Source: Streptomyces sp. MMG1533 (GTDB lineage Bacteria > Actinomycetota > Actinomycetes > Streptomycetales > Streptomycetaceae). Taken from it: DNA of 64,000 nucleotides. The translations under genes were made by a program, and so were the position numbers. Shown piece after piece: positions 54,534 through 64,000 of this stretch (within the stretch, counting starts at the first letter, position 1; every line of letters begins with the position of its first letter). The notes under the pieces are model-generated. The model was not told the DNA's origin, did not search any database, and saw nothing but the letters and a program-made list of their open reading frames with translations. The stretch lies in contig NZ_LGDG01000245.1 of assembly GCF_001279775.1 (NCBI RefSeq), positions 60,452 through 124,451 on the forward strand, in the 5' to 3' direction.

Positions 54534-55718
54534 ATGGCAGAAGTGATCGAACTCGCGGCGTACGGCGACGCGTTCCGCATCGACCCGCACCCCGTGTACG
54601 CGCAGTTGCGCGAGCGCGGCCCGGTGCACAGGGTCCGGCTGCCCTCGCCCGACTCCCACCACGAGACCTGGCTCGTCGTGGGATACGAGGAGGCGCGCGC
54701 GGCGCTCGCCGACCCTCGCCTCGCCAAGGACGGCAGCAAGATCGGAATGAGGTTCCTGGACGAGGAGCAGATCGGCCGGTATCTGCTGATCTCCGACCCG
54801 CCCGAGCACACCCGGCTGCGCGGGCTCGTCTCGCGCGCCTTCACCATGCGCCGGGTGGAGCAACTGCGACCCAGGATCCAGCAGATCACCGACGAGCTGC
54901 TCGACGCGATGCTGCCGCTCGGCCGCGCCGACCTGGTCGACTCGCTCTCCTACCCGCTGGCGATCACCGTGATCTGCGAGCTCCTCGGCGTACCCGAGCT
55001 GGACCGCGCGGAGTTCCGGAAGCTGTCGACGGAGGCGGTCGCACCGACCAGTGCGGACAGCGAGCACGCCGCCTTCGTGCGGCTCGCCGAGTACCTCACC
55101 GAGCTGATCGAGGACAAGCGGTGCTCCGGACCGGGCGACGACCTGCTCGGCGACCTGATCCGCACCACCGCCGAGGACGGCGACCGGCTGTCCCCGCCGG
55201 AACTGGGCGGCATGGCCTTCATCCTGCTGATCGCGGGCCACGAGACGACGGTCAACCTGATCACCACCGGTGTCCACGCCCTGCTCACCCATCCCGACCA
55301 ACTGGCCGCCCTGCGCGCCGACATGAGCCTCATCGACGGCACGGTCGAGGAGGCGCTGCGCTACGAGGGCCCGGTGGAGAACGCGACCTTCCGGTTCGCC
55401 GCCGAGCCCCTGGAGATCGCCGGCATCCCTGTCGCACAGGGCGACGAGGTGATGATCGGCCTCACGGCCGCCGACCGCGACGGGTCCCGTTACCCGGCCC
55501 CCGACCGCTTCGACATCCGCCGCGACACCCGCGGCCACCTCGCGTTCGGCCACGGCATCCACTACTGCCTCGGCGCCCCCCTGGCCCGCCTCGAAGCACG
55601 CATCGCGATTCGCACCCTGCTCGACCGCACCCCGGCCCTCACTCTCGACGGCGCCCCCGGAGACTGGCTGTCGGGGATGCTGATGCGGGGGCTGCGCAGG
55701 TTGCCGGTGCGTTGGTAA
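54534..55718 (+). CDS. cytochrome P450 monooxygenase
   Basis: A 394-residue soluble bacterial P450. Heme-ligand Cys345 in FGHGIHYCLGAPLARLEAR, I-helix AGHETT at 235-240 with the acid-alcohol pair, and ExxR at EALR (273-276). GAGGGGG 7 nt upstream. Probably hydroxylates a small hydrophobic metabolite; redox partner not in the window. Follows the response regulator by 39 bp, so it may be in the same transcript. Confidence 0.94.
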   Translation: MAEVIELAAYGDAFRIDPHPVYAQLRERGPVHRVRLPSPDSHHETWLVVGYEEARAALADPRLAKDGSKIGMRFLDEEQIGRYLLISDPPEHTRLRGLVSRAFTMRRVEQLRPRIQQITDELLDAMLPLGRADLVDSLSYPLAITVICELLGVPELDRAEFRKLSTEAVAPTSADSEHAAFVRLAEYLTELIEDKRCSGPGDDLLGDLIRTTAEDGDRLSPPELGGMAFILLIAGHETTVNLITTGVHALLTHPDQLAALRADMSLIDGTVEEALRYEGPVENATFRFAAEPLEIAGIPVAQGDEVMIGLTAADRDGSRYPAPDRFDIRRDTRGHLAFGHGIHYCLGAPLARLEARIAIRTLLDRTPALTLDGAPGDWLSGMLMRGLRRLPVRW

Positions 55719-55820
55719 GAGGGCGGGGCCCTTTGGAGGAGCCTTCTGGAGGAGCCCTCTAGGAGCCCGTGGAGGGCCCCGGAGGAGCCCTCTGGCGGGG
55801 GGCGAAGGGGCAGTGCCGCC

Positions 55821-56843
55821 TCACATCACCGCAGCGTCGGCCCCGCCGGCAACCTCCGCCAGCCACACACCTCGCCGCTCACGCCGGGACACCTCACACG
55901 CCTCGGCGATCCGCAATGCCTGCAACGCCTCGCGCCCGTCGCACGGGTTGGTCCCCTCACCCCGTACGACCTCGACGAACGCGCACAGCTCCGCCTCGTA
56001 CGCAGGACCGAACCGCTCCAGAAACCCCGCCCACGGTTTGTCCGCGGCCGGCGGCCCCGTCGGCTCGGTCGACGCGATCGGCGTACGGTCGTCCAGGCCG
56101 ACCACGATCTGGTCCAGCTCCCCGGCGAGCTCCATGCGCACGTCGTACCCCGCTCCGTGCAGCCGCGTCGCCGTCGCCGTGGCGAGCGTGCCGTCGTCCA
56201 GGGTGAGCAGCGCCGCGCCCGTGTCGACGTCGCCCGCCTCGCGGAACATCGCGGGGCCCGCGTCGGACCCGGCCGCGTACACGTCGACGACCTCGCGCCC
56301 CGTCACCCAGCGCAGGACGTCGAAGTCGTGGATCAGGGTGTCCCGGTAGAGCCCGCCGGACTGCGGCAGATACGCGGCCGGCGGAGGCGCCTGGTCGGAC
56401 GTCAGCGCCCGCACGGTGTGCAGCCGCCCGAGTCGCCCCGAGCGCACCGCCTCCCGCGCGCCCGTGTAGCCCGCGTCGAAACGGCGCTGGAACCCCATCT
56501 GAAGGATGGTTCCGGCTGCCTCGACCTCGCCGATCGCTTGTAAGGTGCCCGCCAGGTCGAGCGCGATCGGCTTCTCGCAGAACACGGGAAGCCCCGAGCG
56601 TGCTGCCCGACCGATCAGTTCGGCGTGCGCCGACGTCGCCGTGGTGATCACCACGGCGTCCACGCCCCACTTGAAGATCTCGTCCACTCCGGGCGCCGCC
56701 GTCTCACCCAGCCGGTGCGCGAGATCCTGGGCCCGCGCGGGGTCCACGTCCGTGAGGATCAGGGAACCGACCTCCCGGTGTCGGCTGAGGGTGTTCGCAT
56801 GGATGGTGCCGATGCGACCCGTACCGATGACTCCGATGCGCAT
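55821..56843 (-). CDS. Gfo/Idh/MocA oxidoreductase (inositol dehydrogenase-like)
   Basis: A 340-residue NAD(P)-dependent dehydrogenase. Rossmann motif MRIGVIGTGRIGTIHA, catalytic-type EKP in VFCEKPIALDLAGT and the C-terminal GGLYRDTLIHDFDVLRWV with the Asp/His pair of inositol 2-dehydrogenase-like members. Likely oxidises a cyclitol or sugar; substrate not decided. ATG 56843, divergent from a GntR regulator, with a small palindrome in the gap. Confidence 0.88.
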   Translation of the reverse strand: MRIGVIGTGRIGTIHANTLSRHREVGSLILTDVDPARAQDLAHRLGETAAPGVDEIFKWGVDAVVITTATSAHAELIGRAARSGLPVFCEKPIALDLAGTLQAIGEVEAAGTILQMGFQRRFDAGYTGAREAVRSGRLGRLHTVRALTSDQAPPPAAYLPQSGGLYRDTLIHDFDVLRWVTGREVVDVYAAGSDAGPAMFREAGDVDTGAALLTLDDGTLATATATRLHGAGYDVRMELAGELDQIVVGLDDRTPIASTEPTGPPAADKPWAGFLERFGPAYEAELCAFVEVVRGEGTNPCDGREALQALRIAEACEVSRRERRGVWLAEVAGGADAAVM

Positions 56844-56885
56844 GGGACCAAACTGCGTGCCGACCCGGCACGATGTCAATGCGTA

Positions 56886-56895
56886 TGTCCGGACA
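56886..56895. promoter_or_regulatory. TGTCCGGACA palindrome, possible GntR operator
   Basis: Perfect 10-bp palindrome in the 103-bp divergent gap of the Gfo/Idh and GntR genes, in the context ATGTCCGGACAAT. A related core is repeated at 57728-57753. Confidence 0.5.
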
Positions 56896-56946
56896 ATCGA
56901 ACTACACAACTTCCCGTCAACCATCCACGGAGCTACGCTCGGCCCC

Positions 56947-57711
56947 GTGCCGAAACCAGGAGTGGACCCGACCGTGACGCTCGAGCTCAGTGTGGACCGG
57001 AGCAGCCCGGTGCCGTTGTACTTCCAGCTGTCCCAGCAGTTGGAGGCCGCCATCGAGCACGGCGCGCTCACTCCCGGCAGCCTGCTGGGCAACGAGATCG
57101 AGCTCGCCGCCCGGCTCGGCCTGTCCCGGCCCACCGTCCGCCAGGCCATCCAGTCGCTCGTCGACAAGGGCCTGCTGGTGCGTCGGCGCGGCGTCGGCAC
57201 GCAGGTCGTGCACAGCCAGGTCAAGCGCCCCCTTGAGCTCAGCAGTCTCTACGACGACCTGGAGGCGGCCGGGCAGCGCCCGGCGACGAAGGTTCTGGTC
57301 AACACCCTCGTCCCGGCGACCGCCGAGATCGCGGCCGCTCTCGGTGTGGCCGAGGACAGCGACGTGCACCGGGTGGAACGGCTGCGCCTCGCGCACGGTG
57401 AGCCGATGGCGTACCTCTGCAACCACCTGCCGCCCGGCCTGCTCGGCCTGGACACCGAGCAGCTGGAGGTCACCGGCCTGTACCGCATGATGCGCGCCGC
57501 CGGGATCACGCTGCACAGCGCCCGTCAGTCCATCGGCGCCCGCGCTGCCACCGCCGCCGAGGCGGAGCGGCTCGCCGAGGAGGAGGGCGCCCCGCTGCTC
57601 ACCATGCAGCGCACGACCTTCGACGACACCGGTCGCGCGGTCGAGTTCGGCAGTCACACCTACCGGCCGACCCGCTACTCATTCGAGTTCCAGTTGCTCG
57701 TACGCCCCTGA
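56947..57711 (+). CDS. GntR family transcriptional regulator, HutC/UTRA type
   Basis: A 254-residue regulator. N-terminal winged helix PLYFQLSQQLEAAIEHGALTPGSLLGNEIELAARLGLSRPTVRQAIQSLVDKGLLVRRRGVGTQVV and C-terminal UTRA ligand domain (VHRVERLRLAHGEPMAYL, and RYSFEFQLLVRP end). Effector probably a sugar or cyclitol given the Gfo/Idh neighbour. GTG 56947; divergent from the dehydrogenase. Confidence 0.92.
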   Translation: MPKPGVDPTVTLELSVDRSSPVPLYFQLSQQLEAAIEHGALTPGSLLGNEIELAARLGLSRPTVRQAIQSLVDKGLLVRRRGVGTQVVHSQVKRPLELSSLYDDLEAAGQRPATKVLVNTLVPATAEIAAALGVAEDSDVHRVERLRLAHGEPMAYLCNHLPPGLLGLDTEQLEVTGLYRMMRAAGITLHSARQSIGARAATAAEAERLAEEEGAPLLTMQRTTFDDTGRAVEFGSHTYRPTRYSFEFQLLVRP

Positions 57712-57727
57712 AGCTCGCGTGCCGGTC

Positions 57728-57753
57728 GGTCGCATTGTCAGGACAATGCGACC
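57728..57753. promoter_or_regulatory. perfect 26-bp palindrome after GntR gene
   Basis: Arm GGTCGCATTGTC (57728-57739), 2-nt spacer, then its complement. Shares TGTC-N-GGACA with the site at 56886. Could be a terminator hairpin for the GntR gene or an operator for the ROK gene. The rest of 57754-57952 holds no gene. Confidence 0.5.
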
Positions 57754-57952
57754 GCGGCACGCTCCTCGGTCACCGTCTGTGCGACCCCTGTGTTCAATAT
57801 CGGACGTTCAACGACGACGAGGCACACTCGAGATGCGGCTCCGCCGCGGGGCGGGACCGGCCCCGACTCGCCCGCACCCGGCAGATCACAGGAGCCGCCG
57901 CATTGCTCCCCCGTACAGCATCCACCCCGACGGTGAGGCAGAATCGGCGGCG

Positions 57953-59101
57953 ATGAGCACCTACGGCAACTTCAGCGCCCCCATCGGCTCCCGCCGCGCG
58001 CCAGCGCTCCGCACGGTCGGCACAAGGGAGCGCCGCTCGCACCTGACCGCACCCCGCGTGCCCACCGTCGGCATCGACATCGGCGGCACAAAGGTGATGG
58101 CGGGCGTCGTCGACGCCGATGGCAACATCCTGGAGAAGCTCCGCACGGAGACTCCGGACAAGTCCAAGAGCCCGAAGGTCGTGGAGGACACGATCGTCGA
58201 ACTGGTCCTGGACCTGTCCGACCGCCACGACGTGCACGCGGTCGGCATCGGAGCGGCCGGCTGGGTCGACGCCGACCGCAACCGCGTCCTGTTCGCGCCC
58301 CACCTGTCCTGGCGCAACGAGCCCCTCAGGGACCGCATCTCCAGCAGGCTCTCCGTCCCGGTCCTCGTCGACAACGACGCCAACACCGCCGCCTGGGCGG
58401 AGTGGCGCTTCGGTGCAGGCCGCGGCGAGGACCACCTCGTCATGATCACGCTCGGCACCGGCATCGGCGGTGCGATCCTCGAGGACGGCCAGGTCAAGCG
58501 TGGCAAGTACGGCGTCGCCGGCGAATTCGGCCATATGCAGGTCGTGCCCGGCGGCCACCGCTGCCCGTGCGGCAACCGCGGCTGCTGGGAGCAGTACAGC
58601 TCCGGCAACGCACTGGTCAGGGAGGCCCGCGAACTGGCAGCGGCCGATTCGCCGGTCGCGTACGGGATCATCGAGCACGTCAAGGGCAACATCGGCGACA
58701 TCACCGGCCCGATGATCACCGAGCTGGCCCGCGACGGCGACGCGATGTGCATCGAGCTGCTCCAGGACATAGGGCAGTGGCTCGGCGTAGGCATCGCCAA
58801 CCTGGCCGCCGCCCTCGACCCGTCCTGCTTCGTCATCGGCGGCGGCGTATCGGCCGCCGACGACCTCCTGATCGGCCCCGCGCGGGACGCGTTCAAGCGG
58901 CAGCTCACCGGCCGCGGCTACCGCCCCGAGGCCCGGATCGTCCGCGCCCAGCTCGGCCCCGAGGCCGGCATGGTCGGCGCCGCCGACCTCGCCCGCCTGG
59001 TCGCCCGCCGCTTCCGCCGTGCCAAGCGCCGCCGCGTGGAGCGCTACGAGCGCTACGAGCGGTACACGGAGGCCCGCCGTTCGTCCCAGGACACGGCGTG
59101 A
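57953..59101 (+). CDS. ROK-family sugar kinase (glucokinase-like)
   Basis: A 382-residue ROK kinase. Phosphate-binding PTVGIDIGGTKVMAGVVD at ~37-54, the catalytic Asp in VLVDNDANTAAWAEW, and a zinc site CPCGNRGCWEQ. The first ~35 residues are an unstructured Arg/Ser tail. Phosphorylates glucose or a related sugar with ATP. C-terminus is strongly basic. Its stop overlaps the next gene start (GTGA), indicating coupling. Confidence 0.9.
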   Translation: MSTYGNFSAPIGSRRAPALRTVGTRERRSHLTAPRVPTVGIDIGGTKVMAGVVDADGNILEKLRTETPDKSKSPKVVEDTIVELVLDLSDRHDVHAVGIGAAGWVDADRNRVLFAPHLSWRNEPLRDRISSRLSVPVLVDNDANTAAWAEWRFGAGRGEDHLVMITLGTGIGGAILEDGQVKRGKYGVAGEFGHMQVVPGGHRCPCGNRGCWEQYSSGNALVREARELAAADSPVAYGIIEHVKGNIGDITGPMITELARDGDAMCIELLQDIGQWLGVGIANLAAALDPSCFVIGGGVSAADDLLIGPARDAFKRQLTGRGYRPEARIVRAQLGPEAGMVGAADLARLVARRFRRAKRRRVERYERYERYTEARRSSQDTA

Positions 59102-59670
59102 CGGCGGCGCTGCCGCGCTCGGCCGCGGCCGAGTCCCGGCCGCCCGAGGACCGCCGCCACCGGAACCGCCGCAGGGCGCTCACGCTGCTCATCATCGTGC
59201 TGCTCATCGGCGTCCCGGCCGGCTACCTCGTGATCTCCGCCAACCAGAGCCGCAACAGCGGCAAGGACAAGGAGGCGAAGTACTCGGCCACCGGTCTCAG
59301 CGAGGGCTGGCCGTCCAAGGTCCAGCGCCGCCTCTACCAGGTGCCGGTCCCGCACCCGGCGGACCGCATCGCCTACTACGAGACCAACAACTGGAAGACC
59401 AGCCGCCTCTACGTCCAGTTCCGGACCAGCAACGCCGGCCTCGACGCCTTCCTGACCGGCGTGGGCGTCAACCGGGAGGACCTCGAAAAGGGCGAGATCA
59501 CCATCAGCGCACGTGACCGGAGCATCACCGGCTGGTCCTTCAAGGGCCCGGGCCCCTGGTCGGGCCTGGTCCACACGCAGAAGAACCCGGCCCCCACCCA
59601 CGACATAGTCGTCAACATGTCCGACCCGGCGAACCCCATGGTCTACGTCGTCTCGCGCACGGTTCCCTAG
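59098..59670 (+). CDS. membrane-anchored hypothetical protein
   Basis: A 190-residue protein. A basic N-terminal tail precedes one TM (LTLLIIVLLIGVPAGYLVIS at ~30-49), then an extracytoplasmic domain of ~130 residues (GWPSKVQRRLYQVPVPHPADRIAYYETNN; DRSITGWSFKGPGPWSGL; HDIVVNMSDPANPMVYVVSR). Not recognised as a named family. Translationally coupled to the ROK kinase, suggesting a sugar-sensing or envelope role. Confidence 0.75.
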   Translation: MTAALPRSAAAESRPPEDRRHRNRRRALTLLIIVLLIGVPAGYLVISANQSRNSGKDKEAKYSATGLSEGWPSKVQRRLYQVPVPHPADRIAYYETNNWKTSRLYVQFRTSNAGLDAFLTGVGVNREDLEKGEITISARDRSITGWSFKGPGPWSGLVHTQKNPAPTHDIVVNMSDPANPMVYVVSRTVP

Positions 59671-59769
59671 AACGACGGGCCCCGGCCGGTCGCCGGGACC
59701 GATTGTCAGACCCCGCCCGTAGAGTCGAAGACGACTGATCCGACACACGGGCGGGAGGTGACAGGACGT

Positions 59770-62624
59770 ATGAGCGACATGGCGGCGACGGCGTACGGCA
59801 GCGTGGGCCGGGCAGTCTCGTCGGACGAGCGGGCGACGCAGTCCGTCCCCGTCCGGCTCGCGGCCGTGTTCCTGCCCGCGCCCCTCCCGCGCGAGGGCCG
59901 GATCGCCTTCTGGGACCCGGAAGACGGCCGGCTGCCCGCCGCCGACACCGAGCTCACCGTCGTACGACGACATGGCGCCGGAGTACGCCGCAGAACCGCC
60001 CCCGCGCTGTCGCTCCCCCTCGGCGAGGCCCTGCCGCTGCTCGTCCGCGCCCGCCGCGACCCCGCCGCCCACCCCGCCACCGTCTGCTGGGGCGCCATCA
60101 CGCTGCACGCCCTGCGGCTCACAGCCCGCGGCCGGCTGCTTCCCGGCCTGACGGCCACCGGCCACGACGCCTGGCGGGCCGGCCCCCTCGACCCGGACGA
60201 CATCGCCCACCTGCGCGCGGTCGCGGCCGCCCTGCCGCACGAAGGCCACGCGGTCCCGCTGCCCGGCCCGGGCGTGATCCGGCTGCCCGAGCCGGAAGCG
60301 CTGATGCGCGCCTTCCTGGACGCGGTCGCGGACACCCTGCCCCGCACCCCGGCCGCTCCGTACGCCTCCGGCAAGCCCTTCGCCGCGCGCGAGCCCCAGC
60401 GGCTGCCCGGCGCCGCCGACTGGGCCGCCGAGGTCGCCGCCGGCATGGACGCGGGCGTGCGGATCTCGCTCCGCCTGGACCTGTCGGCGTACAACCTGTT
60501 CGACGACAGCGGCGACGGGATGCGCAGCGCGGGCGCGGCGATCGTCCAGGTGCACAGCCTCGCCGACCCCACCCTCGTGGCCGACGCGGCGGCCCTGTGG
60601 GCGGGCGACGCGGACGCCGCCTTGGGCCCCCGCGCACGCGTGGACGCGGCCCTCGCGGTGCGCCGCGCGGCCCGCGTGTGGCCACCCCTCGACCGCCTCT
60701 CCGAGCAGGACGTGCCCGATGTACTGGCGCTGTCCGAGGAGGAGTTGGGTGACCTGCTCGGCGTGGCCGCGACCCGGCTCGCGGCCGCCGGGGTGGCCGT
60801 GCACTGGCCCCGGGACCTGGCGCAGGACCTGACCGCGGCCGCGGTGGTCCGGCCCGCGCCCGGCTCGGCGACCGACGGCACCGGCTTCTTCGAGAGCGAG
60901 GAACTCCTCCAGTTCCGCTGGCAGTTGGCGCTCGGCGGCGACCCCCTGAGCGAGGGCGAGATGGACGCGCTCGCCGAGGCCCACCGCCCCGTCGTGCGAC
61001 TGCGGGACCAGTGGGTACTGGTCGACCCCGCCCTCGTCCGCAAGGCCCGCAAGCGCGAACTGGGCCTGCTGGACCCGGTCGACGCGCTGTCCGTCGCCCT
61101 CACCGGCAGCGCGGAGGTGGACGGCGAGACGGTCGAGGCGGTCCCGGCCGGCGCCCTGGCCACCCTGCGCGACCGCCTGACGGCCGGCGTACTGCCCGCC
61201 GAGCCGCCGCCCGCCCTGCACGCCACCCTGCGCGACTACCAACTCCGCGGCCTGGCCTGGCTGGACCTCATGACCTCCCTCGGCCTCGGCGGCTGCCTCG
61301 CCGACGACATGGGACTCGGCAAGACGATCACCCTCATCGCCCTGCACCTGCGCCGAGCCCGCACCGAACCCACGCTGGTGGTCTGCCCGGCCTCCCTGCT
61401 GGGCAACTGGCAGCGGGAGATCACCCGGTTCGCGCCCGGCGTCCCCGTCCGCCGCTTCCACGGCCCGGACCGCACCCTGGACGACCTCGACGGCGGCTTC
61501 GTCCTCACGACGTACGGCACCATGCGATCGGCGGCACCACGACTGGCCGAGCAGCGGTGGGGCATGGTCGTCGCCGACGAGGCCCAGCACGTCAAGAACC
61601 CCTACTCGGCGACGGCCAAGGCCCTGCGCACGATCCCGTCCCCCGCGCGCGTGGCCCTCACCGGCACACCGGTGGAGAACAACCTGTCGGAGCTCTGGGC
61701 ACTGCTGGACTGGACGACCCCCGGACTTCTCGGCCCCCTGAAGTCCTTCCGCGCCCGCCACGCGCGCGCGGTGGAGAACGGCGAGGACGACGAAGCGGTC
61801 GCCCGCCTGGCCCGCCTCGTCCGCCCCTTCCTCCTGCGCCGCAAGAAGTCCGACCCCGGCATCGTCCCCGAGTTGCCGCCCAAGACGGAGACGGACCACC
61901 CGGTCCCGCTCACCCGCGAACAGGCCGCGCTGTACGAGGCGGTGGTGCGCGAGTCCATGCTGGCCATCGAGACCGCGGAGGGCATCGGCCGCCGGGGCCT
62001 GGTGCTGAAGCTGCTGGGCGCGCTGAAACAGATCTGCGACCACCCCGCGCTCTACCTGAAGGAGGACGTCCCGCCCACGGCCACCGACCGACTCGCCGCC
62101 CGCTCCGGCAAGATGGCCCTCCTCGACGAACTCCTCGACACGCTGCTCGCCGAGGACGGCTCGGCGCTCGTCTTCACGCAGTACGTCGGCATGGCCCGCC
62201 TGATCACCTCCCACCTGACCGCCCGCGCGGTCCCGGTGGACCTCCTGCACGGCGGCACACCGGTGCCGGAACGCGAACGCATGGTGGACCGCTTCCAGGA
62301 TGGGGAGACCCCGGTCCTGGTGCTGTCGTTGAAGGCGGCCGGCACCGGCCTGAACCTCACCCGCGCGGGCCATGTCGTCCACTTCGACCGCTGGTGGAAC
62401 CCGGCCGTCGAGGAACAGGCCACCGACCGCGCCTACCGCATCGGCCAGACCCAGCCCGTCCAGGTCCACCGCCTCATCACCGAGGGCACTGTCGAGGACC
62501 GCATCGCCGAGATGCTGGAGTCCAAGCGAGCCCTCGCCGACGCGATCCTCGGCTCCGGCGAGTCCGCCCTCACGGAACTGACCGACCGCGAACTCACCGA
62601 CCTGGTCTCCCTCCGGAGGCCCCA

Positions 62625-62628
<4 letters not shown>
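59770..62628 (+). CDS. SNF2-family DEAD/DEAH helicase
   Basis: A 952-residue SWI2/SNF2 protein. An N-terminal bacterial SNF2-associated region (1 to ~450) precedes the helicase: Walker A DMGLGKT at ~513-519, motif II VVADEAQHVK, VALTGTPVENNLSELWALLDW (motif III) and the C-terminal motifs (VFTQYVGMARLI, LSLKAAGTGLNLTRAGHVVHFDRWWNP, YRIGQTQPVQVHR). ATG 59770 has GGAGGTGA 8 nt upstream, preferred over GTG 59758. Actinobacterial partner is usually a SWIM zinc-finger protein, and the next coupled gene fits the expected position. Confidence 0.95.

Positions 62629-64000
<1,372 letters not shown>

Overview
The window is high-GC actinobacterial DNA, almost certainly a Streptomyces chromosome. Support comes from the extreme G/C third-position bias, frequent GTG starts, GTGA/ATGA stop-start overlaps, several possible leaderless starts, and typical Streptomyces families (AllR, SARP/NB-ARC regulators, RNase Sa-like secreted ribonuclease, SNF2 helicase followed by a low-complexity protein). 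No rRNA, tRNA, CRISPR array, transposase or phage gene was seen.

Layout. 1-2.5 kb: a NADAR-domain protein (5' end missing), a 175-bp inverted-repeat element, a GNAT acetyltransferase whose frame runs through that element, and a zinc-ribbon/Mrr-like protein. 2.5-7.8 kb: glyoxylate assimilation (gcl, glxR, hyi) with what looks like the last ~35 codons of a deleted catalase between them. 8.2-11.5 kb: two tandem secreted carboxylesterases. 12-17.9 kb: urate catabolism (thiamine-binding-like protein, HTH protein, uraD, uraH, uricase, 8-oxoguanine deaminase) and a frameshifted NCS2 purine permease. 17.9-21.6 kb: AraC/NmrA and MFS/HxlR divergent pairs. 21.6-25.9 kb: a 1431-residue DUF4062-NTPase-TPR protein. 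26-30.3 kb: thioesterase, histidine phosphatase, HAD-like protein, aminotransferase and HxlR. 30.4-36.9 kb: VWA/membrane-protein pair, two divergent NIS siderophore synthetases, HipA-like kinase and SelT-like protein. 36.9-43.5 kb: malate synthase, nucleotidyltransferase, DUF5955, allR, allantoinase and allantoicase. 43.7-52.3 kb: SDR, DHFR-like protein, then an accessory island with Trypco1, trypsin-like protease and a 1350-residue TPR-SARP-NB-ARC-TPR protein, flanked by an intact RNase Sa-like gene and two RNase fragments. 52.3-64 kb: two-component system, P450, Gfo/Idh oxidoreductase with GntR, ROK kinase, membrane protein, SNF2 helicase and a partial low-complexity protein.

How the genes work together. 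Urate is converted to allantoin by uricase, UraH and UraD; allantoin to ureidoglycolate by AllB and Alc (the lyase releasing glyoxylate is not in the window). Glyoxylate then enters central metabolism through malate synthase or through Gcl, Hyi and GlxR. Five promoters of this network (gcl, hyi-glxR, aceB, allR, allB-alc) each carry two 17-bp imperfect palindromes of form DTTCCG-N5-YGGAAR with centres 20-21 bp apart. These are almost certainly the operators of the IclR-type repressor AllR encoded here.

Most unusual parts: the uniform tandem AllR operator architecture; the protease/SARP-STAND island beside fragmented ribonuclease genes; the DUF4062 STAND-like protein; the insertion element that abolishes the GNAT stop codon; and a 27-bp tandem palindrome array before the broken permease.
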